Positions 1-4,919 of a stretch of DNA of 8,989 nucleotides are shown piece after piece. The stretch covers positions 1-8,989 of the forward strand of contig JAIXUR010000134.1 of NCBI GenBank assembly GCA_027483425.1, given 5' to 3'. Under the pieces are notes generated by a model. It searched no databases. It saw nothing but the letters and a program-made list of their open reading frames with translations, and had not been told where the DNA came from. This DNA is from Cyanobacteriota bacterium. Its GTDB lineage: Bacteria; Cyanobacteriota; Cyanobacteriia; Phormidesmidales; Phormidesmidaceae. Both the position numbers and the translations under genes were made by a program. The first letter of the stretch is position 1. Each line of letters starts with the position of its first letter.

Positions 1-228
1 GAGTTTTCCTTGGCCGGCGTTAACTTTCCGGCCAAGTTGTTTTATCTGGTCGGGGCTACCCCCCTGTGCGCCAGCAGCAGCGAAGCCCGGCGTCAGATCC
101 AGGGGGGCGCGGTCAAGCTCGACGGCGACAGGGTGACCGACCCCAATCAGGAGTTTGCCGGCCCCGACGAGCTGATCGACAAAGTCGTGCAGGTAGGCAA
201 GAAAAGGTTTGCCCGCCTGGTGCCCTAG
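1..228 (+). CDS. tyrS: Tyrosyl-tRNA synthetase, C-terminal end (partial)
   Basis: The gene enters the window already open in frame 1, so only the last 75 residues are visible. They form an S4-type RNA-binding domain: a predicted helix with SSSEARRQIQGGAVKLDG, then a strand with a V-x-D-P pattern and the closing segment VVQVGKKRFARLVP. In bacterial TyrRS this C-terminal S4 domain grips the long variable arm of tRNA-Tyr, while the N-terminal Rossmann domain (outside the window) charges the tRNA with tyrosine in the cytoplasm. The arrangement 'A-x-S-x-S-E-A-R-R-x-I-x-x-G-G-V-x-L-(D/N)-G' is typical of the TyrRS tail. Other S4 proteins are possible, but the short C-terminal position and the ending K-x-F-x-R-L fit TyrRS best. 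It converges on rph. Confidence 0.85.
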   Translation, partial: EFSLAGVNFPAKLFYLVGATPLCASSSEARRQIQGGAVKLDGDRVTDPNQEFAGPDELIDKVVQVGKKRFARLVP

Positions 229-278
229 GGCAGACCGATCCAACGCCCTTCACCCCTAAATGAGCCAGGACTGATCTC

Positions 279-309
279 AGCAGGCCCCGCTACAGAAACG
301 CGGCCTGCT
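279..309. terminator. Possible weak hairpin between convergent tyrS and rph
   Basis: AGCAGGCC (279-286) and GGCCTGCT (302-309) form a perfect 8-bp inverted repeat with a 15-nt loop. It overlaps the last codons of rph and lies about 50 bp after the tyrS stop. It is the only stem in the convergent gap, so it may help end one or both transcripts. There is no run of T on either side, so a standard intrinsic terminator is doubtful. Confidence 0.3.
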
Positions 310-1006
310 GGGCGACTAGAAGATCTTTCACCCCCAGCTCACCCATCTCTAAAATCTGATTCATCTGCTGGCGACTAAAGCTGCCTTCCTCCGCCGTGCC
401 CTGCACCTCAATAATGTTGAGGCTTTCATTGAGCACCATGTTGAAGTCCACGGTGGCCGCAACATCTTCTTCGTACTGTAGATCCAGGAAGGTATCGTTT
501 TCAATCAAGCCCACGGATACGGCGGCCACCCCGTGAACCAGGGGCGATCGCGCCAGCACGCCCTGTTCCACCAGGCTTTGCACGGCATCTTTGAGGGCCA
601 CATAGCCGCCGGTAATAGAGGCTGTTCGGGTGCCCGCATCCGCCTGCAGCACGTCAGCATCCACCAACAGAGTCCGCTCACCCAGCAGACCAAAATCCAG
701 CGTCGATCGCAGACTACGTCCAATCAAGCGCTGAATCTCCTGGGTGCGGCCCGATAGCTTGAGCACCTCCCGGGCCTGGCGCTGGGGCGTAGCCCCTGGC
801 AGCATTCGATACTCCGCAGTCAGCCACCCCCGGCCAGAACCTTGCAGAAACCGAGGCACGCCATCTTCGACAGACACCGTACAGAGCACCTGGGTATTGC
901 CACAACGGGTGAGCACAGACCCCGCCGCAAACTTTGTAAACTGGCGCTCAAAACTAATAGGGCGCAACTGGTTGGGTTGTCGACCGTCTGGACGTTGCCA
1001 AGCCAT
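290..1006 (-). CDS. rph: Ribonuclease PH
   Basis: A 238-residue phosphorolytic 3'-5' exoribonuclease that trims tRNA 3' ends and acts as a ring-shaped hexamer in the cytoplasm. The whole length matches the RNase PH family: N-terminal RPDGRQPNQLRP, then SVEDGVPRFLQGSGRGWLTA (about 45-64), RTQEIQRLIGRSLR (87-100), the phosphate-binding GTRTASITGG (125-134), the metal-site aspartates D181 and D187 in EEDVAATVDFN, and VQGTAEEGSFSR (201-212). The ATG at 1006 is chosen because the family starts just before R-P-x-G-R; an upstream in-frame start at 1048 would add 15 unlike residues. An AGGAGG motif (1025-1030 in plus coordinates) lies 18 nt from this ATG, which is farther than usual. A weak GGA nearer the start may serve instead. 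The gene ends 61 bp from the tyrS stop, tail to tail. Confidence 0.95.
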   Translation of the reverse strand: MAWQRPDGRQPNQLRPISFERQFTKFAAGSVLTRCGNTQVLCTVSVEDGVPRFLQGSGRGWLTAEYRMLPGATPQRQAREVLKLSGRTQEIQRLIGRSLRSTLDFGLLGERTLLVDADVLQADAGTRTASITGGYVALKDAVQSLVEQGVLARSPLVHGVAAVSVGLIENDTFLDLQYEEDVAATVDFNMVLNESLNIIEVQGTAEEGSFSRQQMNQILEMGELGVKDLLVAQQAAFL

Positions 1007-1085
1007 AAAAACTGTCCAAATTGTCCTCCTTAGAATACAGCAGCCCACCGCTGTCCGTAAGCTTCTTCAGGTTCCCTCCAGATTA

Positions 1086-1217
1086 AGAGGGGGTTTGAAA
1101 AGGGTTGTCCCAGGTCTGATTTGCCACCAAGAGACCGCCAAAACACTGATTTTTGAGGACATCAGCCTAAGATCTAAGTATGGCCTGAGACGCTCTTTGG
1201 CTTTTCAAACACCCTCT
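1086..1217. repeat. 132-bp segment bounded by 17-bp near-perfect inverted repeats
   Basis: AGAGGGGGTTTGAAAAG (1086-1102) and CTTTTCAAACACCCTCT (1201-1217) are reverse complements at 16 of 17 positions, separated by 98 bp. This could be a small non-autonomous element with terminal inverted repeats, a long-range RNA hairpin in the rph leader, or a bipartite operator. No target-site duplication is obvious: the flanks are TTA on the left and GAG on the right. No transposase is nearby. The repeat is seen directly; its nature is inference. Confidence 0.55.
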
Positions 1218-1415
1218 GAGGGGGCTCCAGCCCTAACCCATCCGGGGTTTTGATGGGCCAGGCTGACCGGTCTGAGTTCAGCGCCCTGGGGTGGGATAGT
1301 TCATTTAAGATGGAATACGCCATAGAGCTGGAGCAGCAGCCAACCCCATTACGTTCATTAGTACATTTATATTTGCATGTATGTAGGGTATTCGCCGCAT
1401 CAACCCTCAGAAATT

Positions 1416-1462
1416 ACGCTATATTTAGCCCAGCCATGGAGGTTGTTCCAGAAATATAGCGT
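1416..1462. repeat. Perfect 11-bp inverted repeat upstream of cobA-like gene
   Basis: ACGCTATATTT (1416-1426) and AAATATAGCGT (1452-1462) are exact reverse complements around a 25-nt centre. They lie 60-107 bp before the cobA-like ATG in an AT-rich stretch. Each arm contains TATATT read inward, so they do not form back-to-back promoters. They could form a two-site operator or a leader hairpin, and the rightward TATATT at 1420-1425 could itself be a -10 element under its control. Confidence 0.5.
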
Positions 1463-1487
1463 GGCTCTACGCTGCTATTGTGCTGGG

Positions 1488-1495
1488 GCGATCGC
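1488..1495. repeat. HIP1 palindrome GCGATCGC (one of six)
   Basis: This is the cyanobacterial highly iterated palindrome, here embedded in GGCGATCGCC, 28 bp before the cobA-like start. Other exact copies begin at 544 (in rph), 3091 (in the DUF2165 gene), 3479 (in nanE), 4432 (in psbF) and 8658 (in murB). Their scatter through unrelated genes is the usual genome-wide HIP1 pattern and supports the cyanobacterial assignment. Confidence 0.85.
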
Positions 1496-1522
1496 CGCCA
1501 CCTGCCCCTGTCACTCTCACCT

Positions 1523-2074
1523 ATGGTCTCCCAGCTCAAATCCCTTACCCTAGCGTCACCGTCTCCCATTGTCCGCCACCCCCTGCTGCAAACCGTGGAG
1601 GGCACCGTTCAGGTCTTTACCGCCGTCCATCGCAGCTTCTTCACTAATGTCATGGTGCAGGCCCTACGCATTGCCGACCAGGGAAAACCGGTTCTGATCG
1701 TGCAGTTTCTCAAGGGAGGCATTCACCAGGGGCCCAGCCAGCCCATGCAGCTGGGTCAGAACCTAGACTGGATCCGCAGTGATATGACTCGCTGCATTCA
1801 CGACCCAGAGGTAAGCACCAGCGAGAAGCAAGCGGTCAAAGACCTGTGGTTACACACCAAATCCGTCGTAACCAAGGGCCGCTATGGCCTGGTCGTCCTC
1901 GATGAGCTGAGCCTGGCGGTCAACTACGGCCTGATTCCCACCCAAGATGTGGTCGATTTTCTCAACCAGCGCCCTCCCCAGGTCGATGTCATTCTCACTG
2001 GCCCAGCCATGCCTGACGCGCTGCTGACCGTAGCCGACCAGGTGACAGAATTTCGCCGCAATTTTTTGCCCTAG
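1523..2074 (+). CDS. CobA/BtuR-like P-loop-fold protein lacking Walker A
   Basis: 183 residues resembling ATP:corrinoid adenosyltransferases of the CobA/CobO/BtuR family. Shared features are VFT (31-33), QGKPVLIVQFLKGG (53-66), the N-L-x-W-I segment (80-84), the Walker-B-like LVVLDELSLAVNYGLIP (123-139), VVDFLNQRP (143-151), VDVILTG (154-160) and the ending ADQVTEFRR (171-179). From my memory of E. coli BtuR, VFT is followed there by GNGKGKTT. Here the same-length stretch reads AVHRSFFT (34-41), so the nucleotide-binding glycines and lysine are lost without any gap. The C-terminal tail after E-x-R is also shorter than in BtuR. I therefore expect it not to bind ATP in the usual way, and would not call it a cobalamin adenosyltransferase. 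Similar 'P-loop NTPase family' proteins occur in other cyanobacteria. The ATG at 1523 gives the best N-terminus; an in-frame TTG at 1478 is possible. No clear Shine-Dalgarno is visible. dcd follows 22 bp later, probably co-transcribed. Confidence 0.75.
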   Translation: MVSQLKSLTLASPSPIVRHPLLQTVEGTVQVFTAVHRSFFTNVMVQALRIADQGKPVLIVQFLKGGIHQGPSQPMQLGQNLDWIRSDMTRCIHDPEVSTSEKQAVKDLWLHTKSVVTKGRYGLVVLDELSLAVNYGLIPTQDVVDFLNQRPPQVDVILTGPAMPDALLTVADQVTEFRRNFLP

Positions 2075-2096
2075 CTCTCTAGAGACACCCATTGCC

Positions 2097-2696
2097 ATGA
2101 TTAAGAACGACGCCTGGATAGCCAAAATGGCTGTTGAAGGCATGATTGAGCCTTTTCAGCCCTCCCTAGTCAGGCAGCTTACCCAGGCTGAAACCAGCGT
2201 CAGCCAACCGGTGATCAGCTATGGGCTCTCGTCCTACGGGTACGACATTCGGCTATCCCCCGCTGAGTTTAGAATCTTTCGCCACATCCCTGGAACCGTG
2301 GTGGATCCGAAAAACTTCAGTCCCGCCAATCTAGAGCCGACAGAGCTGAAGACCGATGCCAGCGGCAGCTATTTTATTCTGCCCGCCCACTCCTATGGGC
2401 TAGGCGTAGCTTTGGAAAAGATCTCTGTCCCTGACAATATCAGCGTCATCTGCATTGGCAAGTCAACCTACGCCCGCTGCGGTATTATTGCCAACCTCAC
2501 CCCGGCTGAAGCCGGGTGGCGCGGCCACCTGACGCTCGAGTTTTCCAATTCGTCCAGCGCCGACTGCCGGATGTATGCCAACGAAGGCGTCGTGCAACTC
2601 ATGTTCTTTGAGGGCGAACCATGCCAGGTCAGCTACGATACTCGCCAGGGCAAATACCAGGATCAAGATGAGCAGGTTACCCTGGCCAGAATTTAG
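2097..2696 (+). CDS. dcd: dCTP deaminase
   Basis: 199 residues matching the trimeric Dcd family, which deaminates dCTP to dUTP; dUTPase then converts this to dUMP for thymidylate synthesis. Diagnostic stretches are LSSYGYDIRL (44-53), the active-site segment GKSTYARCGI (121-130) with S123 and R127 matching the serine and arginine of E. coli Dcd, and PAEAGWRGHLTLEFSN (136-151), where E148 corresponds to the catalytic glutamate (E138 in E. coli). A conserved NEGVVQLMFFEG (162-173) and a YDTRQGKYQDQ tail (180-190) complete the fold. The GKSTYARCGI form marks the branch common in several non-enteric bacteria. The length is normal. The ATG at 2097 lies 22 bp after the cobA-like stop, so the two are likely one transcript. 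It converges on the DUF2165 gene 60 bp away; I see no strong terminator between them. Confidence 0.95.
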   Translation: MIKNDAWIAKMAVEGMIEPFQPSLVRQLTQAETSVSQPVISYGLSSYGYDIRLSPAEFRIFRHIPGTVVDPKNFSPANLEPTELKTDASGSYFILPAHSYGLGVALEKISVPDNISVICIGKSTYARCGIIANLTPAEAGWRGHLTLEFSNSSSADCRMYANEGVVQLMFFEGEPCQVSYDTRQGKYQDQDEQVTLARI

Positions 2697-2756
2697 GTTC
2701 TTGACAGGGTTAGGTAATTCAAGCCCTTCAGAAAGAGTGACCCCTGCGGCTCTGGC

Positions 2757-3260
2757 TCATTCCCCCTCTGGCAGATCGCTGTCCGCCAAACTGAGATAGA
2801 GCAGCACAAAGCCTACGCAGCCGATAAACCGAAAGGCTGGCTGTTGTCCATTCCAGTCGACCGACTGCCACATGGTGAACCACTCCCCGGCCACCACCAT
2901 AAAGCCCACAAACCAAAACACAAAGGCTAGGGTCAGCCCATAGACCGCGGTGGCCTTGGCCTGGTTAAATGCCGCTCCGCCCCGGCCAATGGCTTGCAGC
3001 AACTGCACCGCACCGCCCAGGCATAGCACCGTAATGGTCGCTTCAGTGGCGATGATGGCCCCGTAGACCAGCTTCTGAATGGGGGGAGACGCGATCGCCC
3101 GCCAGGTCAGCTGACTATCTGGAAACACCGTATCCATACTCAGCACATGCTGGATGTACATAAAGTTGGCGTTGTAGTCCGTCAGGTTATTGAGCACAAT
3201 CACCAGGGCTAGCAGGCCAATCGACCCTACCAGCAGAGTTTTTGAAATCCGAGCCGCCAT
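2757..3260 (-). CDS. DUF2165 family small integral membrane protein
   Basis: 167 residues, very hydrophobic, with four likely membrane helices at about 7-25, 63-90, 105-125 and 143-160. It matches the pattern of the DUF2165 'predicted small integral membrane protein' family: KTLLVGSIGLLALVIVLNN at the start, then NLTDYNANFMYIQHVLSMDT (25-44), L-T-W-R-A-I-A-S-P (51-59), IIATEA (69-74), and the soluble loop GEWFTMWQSVDWNGQQPAF (125-143). The conserved tryptophan-rich loop and H38 are the likely functional points, but the family's role is unknown and I assign none. The ATG at 3260 is chosen because the first helix follows it directly; longer in-frame starts would overlap nanE. It is divergent from nanE, whose start is only 31 bp away. 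Confidence 0.85.
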   Translation of the reverse strand: MAARISKTLLVGSIGLLALVIVLNNLTDYNANFMYIQHVLSMDTVFPDSQLTWRAIASPPIQKLVYGAIIATEATITVLCLGGAVQLLQAIGRGGAAFNQAKATAVYGLTLAFVFWFVGFMVVAGEWFTMWQSVDWNGQQPAFRFIGCVGFVLLYLSLADSDLPEGE

Positions 3261-3281
3261 AGAATTAGGTAAACCCAAATA

Positions 3282-3291
3282 ACTATATAGT
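3282..3291. promoter_or_regulatory. Palindromic TATATA element between divergent genes
   Basis: ACTATATAGT is a perfect 10-bp palindrome in the 31-bp gap between the DUF2165 gene and nanE. TATATA (3284-3289) can be read as a -10 box on both strands, which would place leftward and rightward starts near 3276 and 3297. Good -35 boxes at 17-bp spacing are not evident on either side. If the rightward start is right, nanE would begin at the GTG at 3310 rather than 3292. Confidence 0.4.
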
Positions 3292-3993
3292 GTGAACTCA
3301 TTCTCTCCCGTGAACACCCTTCTGGAACCCCTGCGGGGTGGCCTAGTGGTCTCGTGCCAGGCACCCCTCGACTCTCCCCTACACCATCCCCAGGTGATCG
3401 CGGCCATGGCGATGGCGGCCCTAAATCAGGGAGCCGTTGGGGTACGGATCGATAGCCCTGAGCATATTCAGGCGGTGCGCGATCGCACCGACCGACCCAT
3501 TATCGGCCTTTGGAAGCAGGTGATACCGCCATCTGCGGTCTATATCACCCCCCAGTTTCACCATGCCGCAGCCGTGGCCCAGGCGGGCAGCGACATCATT
3601 GCCGTAGATGCGACCCAACGCTCCCGCCCCGGCGGTGAAACCCTAGGCAGGTTAATTGAGCGCATTCACGGCGAACTGGGTAAACCCGTCATGGCCGATG
3701 TCGACACCCTCGACAACGCCCTGCTGGCGGTAGAGGCTGGAGCAGACTGCCTTGGCACGACCCTATTTGGCTACACCGAAGCCACCCAGGGCCAACCCCC
3801 GCCAGGGTTTGCGCTCCTACAAGCCATGGTCGAACATTGTCCGGTGCCAGTGATCTGTGAAGGGGGGATTGGGTCTCCAGCCCAGGCCCATAAAGCCCTT
3901 GACCTGGGTGCCTACGCCGTTGTGGTCGGTACCGCCATTACCGGCATCGACAGCCTGGTGCAGGGCTACCTCAACGCCATCCAGCAACCCTAA
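3292..3993 (+). CDS. nanE: Putative N-acetylmannosamine-6-phosphate 2-epimerase
   Basis: 233 residues with a (beta/alpha)8 barrel of the NanE family, which interconverts ManNAc-6-P and GlcNAc-6-P in the cytoplasm. Family landmarks in order are GGLVVSCQAPLDSPL (16-30), PIIGLWKQV (69-77) with K75 where the catalytic lysine lies, VYITPQF (83-89), IIAVDATQRSRPGG (102-115), PVMADVDTL (132-140), DCLGTTLFGYT (152-162), PVICEGGIGSP (186-196) with E190 matching the catalytic glutamate, and AVVVGTAITG (209-218). Two departures from familiar NanE sequences are WKQVIPP in place of the K-R-D-Y-type loop and E-G-G-I in place of E-G-x-I with a basic residue. Two GTG starts are possible, at 3292 and 3310; neither has a clear Shine-Dalgarno, and the family's short N-terminus slightly favours 3310. 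No other sialic-acid or amino-sugar gene is present, so the physiological substrate is uncertain. Confidence 0.88.
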   Translation: MNSFSPVNTLLEPLRGGLVVSCQAPLDSPLHHPQVIAAMAMAALNQGAVGVRIDSPEHIQAVRDRTDRPIIGLWKQVIPPSAVYITPQFHHAAAVAQAGSDIIAVDATQRSRPGGETLGRLIERIHGELGKPVMADVDTLDNALLAVEAGADCLGTTLFGYTEATQGQPPPGFALLQAMVEHCPVPVICEGGIGSPAQAHKALDLGAYAVVVGTAITGIDSLVQGYLNAIQQP

Positions 3994-4004
3994 CGACAGA
4001 CCCA

Positions 4005-4049
4005 AAAAGAAAGGGTGAATGGACTCAGCATCCATTCACCCCTTCTTTT
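4005..4049. terminator. Bidirectional intrinsic terminator, nanE / psbJ
   Basis: The arms 4005-4023 and 4031-4049 pair over 19 bp with one A/C mismatch (4012/4042) around a 7-nt loop. The core is GGTGAATGGA against TCCATTCACC. The outer A-rich and T-rich ends give a U-tract in both directions: TTCTTTT rightward after nanE, and TTTCTTTTT leftward after psbJ. It lies 11 bp after the nanE stop and 26 bp after the psbJ stop, so it separates two convergent units. Confidence 0.9.
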
Positions 4050-4075
4050 GAAGACTCTACATTAACCACCAGTGG

Positions 4076-4195
4076 CTACATGGAGGAGCCTACACCACCA
4101 TAGGATCCATAGAAAAACAGGCCCACCACCACCAAGATGCCGGTACCGGCAACGGTAGCCACAATCCACAAAGGAATTCGTCCGCTCTGAAGCAT
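4076..4195 (-). CDS. psbJ: Photosystem II reaction centre protein J
   Basis: 39 residues, the usual PsbJ length, with a single membrane helix. The start MLQSGRIPLW is followed by IVATVAGTGILVVVGLFFYG (about 11-30) and the family's glycine-rich ending, here GGVGSSM. PsbJ sits beside cytochrome b559 in PSII and affects electron flow at the plastoquinone side and late assembly. The start has a clear AGGAGG eight bases upstream. It is last in psbEFLJ, 82 bp after psbL, a wider gap than between the other genes, and is followed directly by the shared terminator. Confidence 0.95.
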   Translation of the reverse strand: MLQSGRIPLWIVATVAGTGILVVVGLFFYGSYGGVGSSM

Positions 4196-4239
4196 GAGAG
4201 TCGCCTCCTACTAATCTGGTAAATAGCCCAACACAGTCT

Positions 4240-4261
4240 GGTCAGTCTAATCCGACTAACC
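4240..4261 (-). promoter_or_regulatory. Intercistronic hairpin between psbL and psbJ
   Basis: Read on the minus strand, GGTTAGTC and GACTGACC pair over 8 bp around the loop GGATTA. One pair is G-U, which holds only in the minus-strand RNA; on the plus strand it is an A/C mismatch. The only large gap in the operon (82 bp) contains this stem, so it may mark an RNA-processing or stability element. There is no T-run, so termination is unlikely. Confidence 0.4.
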
Positions 4262-4277
4262 GCGAAAATAGCTCAGC

Positions 4278-4397
4278 CTAGTTGAAGAAGTAGCTAGAAA
4301 ACAGCAGACCTAGCACAAAAACCAACAACAGACCCAAAAATAGGGATGTGCGGTTAAGCTCTACGGGCTGCTTATTAGAGTTAGGAGTACGTTCCAT
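4278..4397 (-). CDS. psbL: Photosystem II reaction centre protein L
   Basis: 39 residues, the usual PsbL length. The start MERTPNSNKQPVELNRTSLF is followed by a single membrane helix, LGLLLVFVLGLLFSSYFF, ending in the conserved S-S-Y-F-F-N. PsbL lies at the PSII monomer-monomer interface near the QA side and is needed for normal acceptor-side function. It begins 9 bp after psbF, so translation of the two is probably linked, and it shares the psbE transcript. Confidence 0.96.
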   Translation of the reverse strand: MERTPNSNKQPVELNRTSLFLGLLLVFVLGLLFSSYFFN

Positions 4398-4406
4398 GGG
4401 TATCTC

Positions 4407-4541
4407 TTATCGTTGAATAAACTGCATCGCCGCGATCGCACCCAGGAAAAAGACGCTAGGCACGCCCAGCGTGTGCACAGCCAACCAGCGCACGGTGAAG
4501 ATCGGGTAGGTAATTTGCTCGTTAGGAGAATTGCTTTGCAT
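4407..4541 (-). CDS. psbF: Cytochrome b559 subunit beta
   Basis: 44 residues, full length for PsbF. The helix begins at ITYPIFTVRWLAVHTLGVPS, with H23 as the haem ligand in the family pattern R-W-L-x-x-H-x-L-x-V-P. It ends at AAMQFIQR, as usual for this subunit. With PsbE it binds one b-type haem across the thylakoid membrane, at the core of the earliest PSII assembly intermediate. It lies 32 bp after psbE. A HIP1 site falls inside the gene (4432-4439). Confidence 0.97.
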   Translation of the reverse strand: MQSNSPNEQITYPIFTVRWLAVHTLGVPSVFFLGAIAAMQFIQR

Positions 4542-4573
4542 AGGTTCAATCAAACGTGGGAGTAACTAAAGCA

Positions 4574-4822
4574 CTATTGATTCAAAAACATGTCGATTTG
4601 ATCCTTCGCTTCAAAGCGATCGGACACAATCGGCAGCTGCATTTGGTTGTCGGGGTAATAGGAATTAGGGCGGGGCGTGCCAAAGGCATCGTAGGCTAAG
4701 CCAGTGCTTACAAACAGCCACCCTGCGATAAACAGCATGGGAATGGTAATGCTATGGATAATCCAGTAGCGGATGCTCGTGACAATGTCGCCAAACGGGC
4801 GCTCACCTGTAGAACCTGCCAT
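4574..4822 (-). CDS. psbE: Cytochrome b559 subunit alpha
   Basis: 82 residues, normal PsbE length. The start MAGSTGERPFGDIVTSIRYW leads into the membrane helix, with H23 in W-I-I-H-S-I-T-I-P as the haem ligand. Then come FIAGWLFVSTGLAYDAFGTP (31-50), PRPNSYY, and a lumenal tail ending IDMFLNQ. Together with PsbF it holds the b559 haem and nucleates D2-module assembly. The ATG at 4822 has a strong AGGAGA sequence about 7 nt upstream. It is the first gene of psbEFLJ and has its own promoter at 4862-4890. Confidence 0.98.
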   Translation of the reverse strand: MAGSTGERPFGDIVTSIRYWIIHSITIPMLFIAGWLFVSTGLAYDAFGTPRPNSYYPDNQMQLPIVSDRFEAKDQIDMFLNQ

Positions 4823-4861
4823 ATCAACGTCTCCTCTCTGAACACAGAAGAATCTAATCTC

Positions 4862-4890
4862 ATCATAGAGAACCCCGGAAACCCTAACAA
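4862..4890 (-). promoter_or_regulatory. Sigma-70-like promoter of psbEFLJ
   Basis: On the minus strand, TTGTTA (4890-4885) and TATGAT (4867-4862) are separated by exactly 17 bp. They lie in the 97-bp gap after ycf48. Transcription would begin near 4855, giving a leader of about 33 nt with an AGGAGA ribosome site just before psbE. This would let psbEFLJ be transcribed more strongly than rubA-ycf48. No experiment is available to me; the spacing and match are the evidence. Confidence 0.6.
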
Positions 4891-4919
4891 GCTATTTCAA
4901 CGAAGTTCCCCAAATTTTC

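Larger units (their letters stand above)
1007..1522. other. Gene-free stretch between divergent rph and cobA-like gene
   Basis: About 516 bp with no convincing gene. It must hold the promoters of rph (leftward) and of the cobA-like/dcd unit (rightward). The left half is GC-rich and contains a 132-bp inverted-repeat-bounded segment. The right part, about 1345-1460, is clearly AT-rich, with TATATT hexamers at 1368 and 1420, a perfect 11-bp inverted repeat, and a HIP1 site at 1488. Small open frames here show no Shine-Dalgarno sequence and no recognisable protein. I could not place a sound -35/-10 pair for either gene. Confidence 0.6.

Noticed and set aside
744..1253. Long plus-strand open frame (169 codons) opposite rph
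   Set aside because: It lies antisense to the clearly coding rph, has no recognisable domain and no Shine-Dalgarno, and is explained by the GC-rich complement of a real gene.
1250..1459. 69-codon plus-strand frame in the rph/cobA-like gap
   Set aside because: It has no family resemblance and no ribosome site, crosses the AT-rich inverted-repeat region, and is within chance length.
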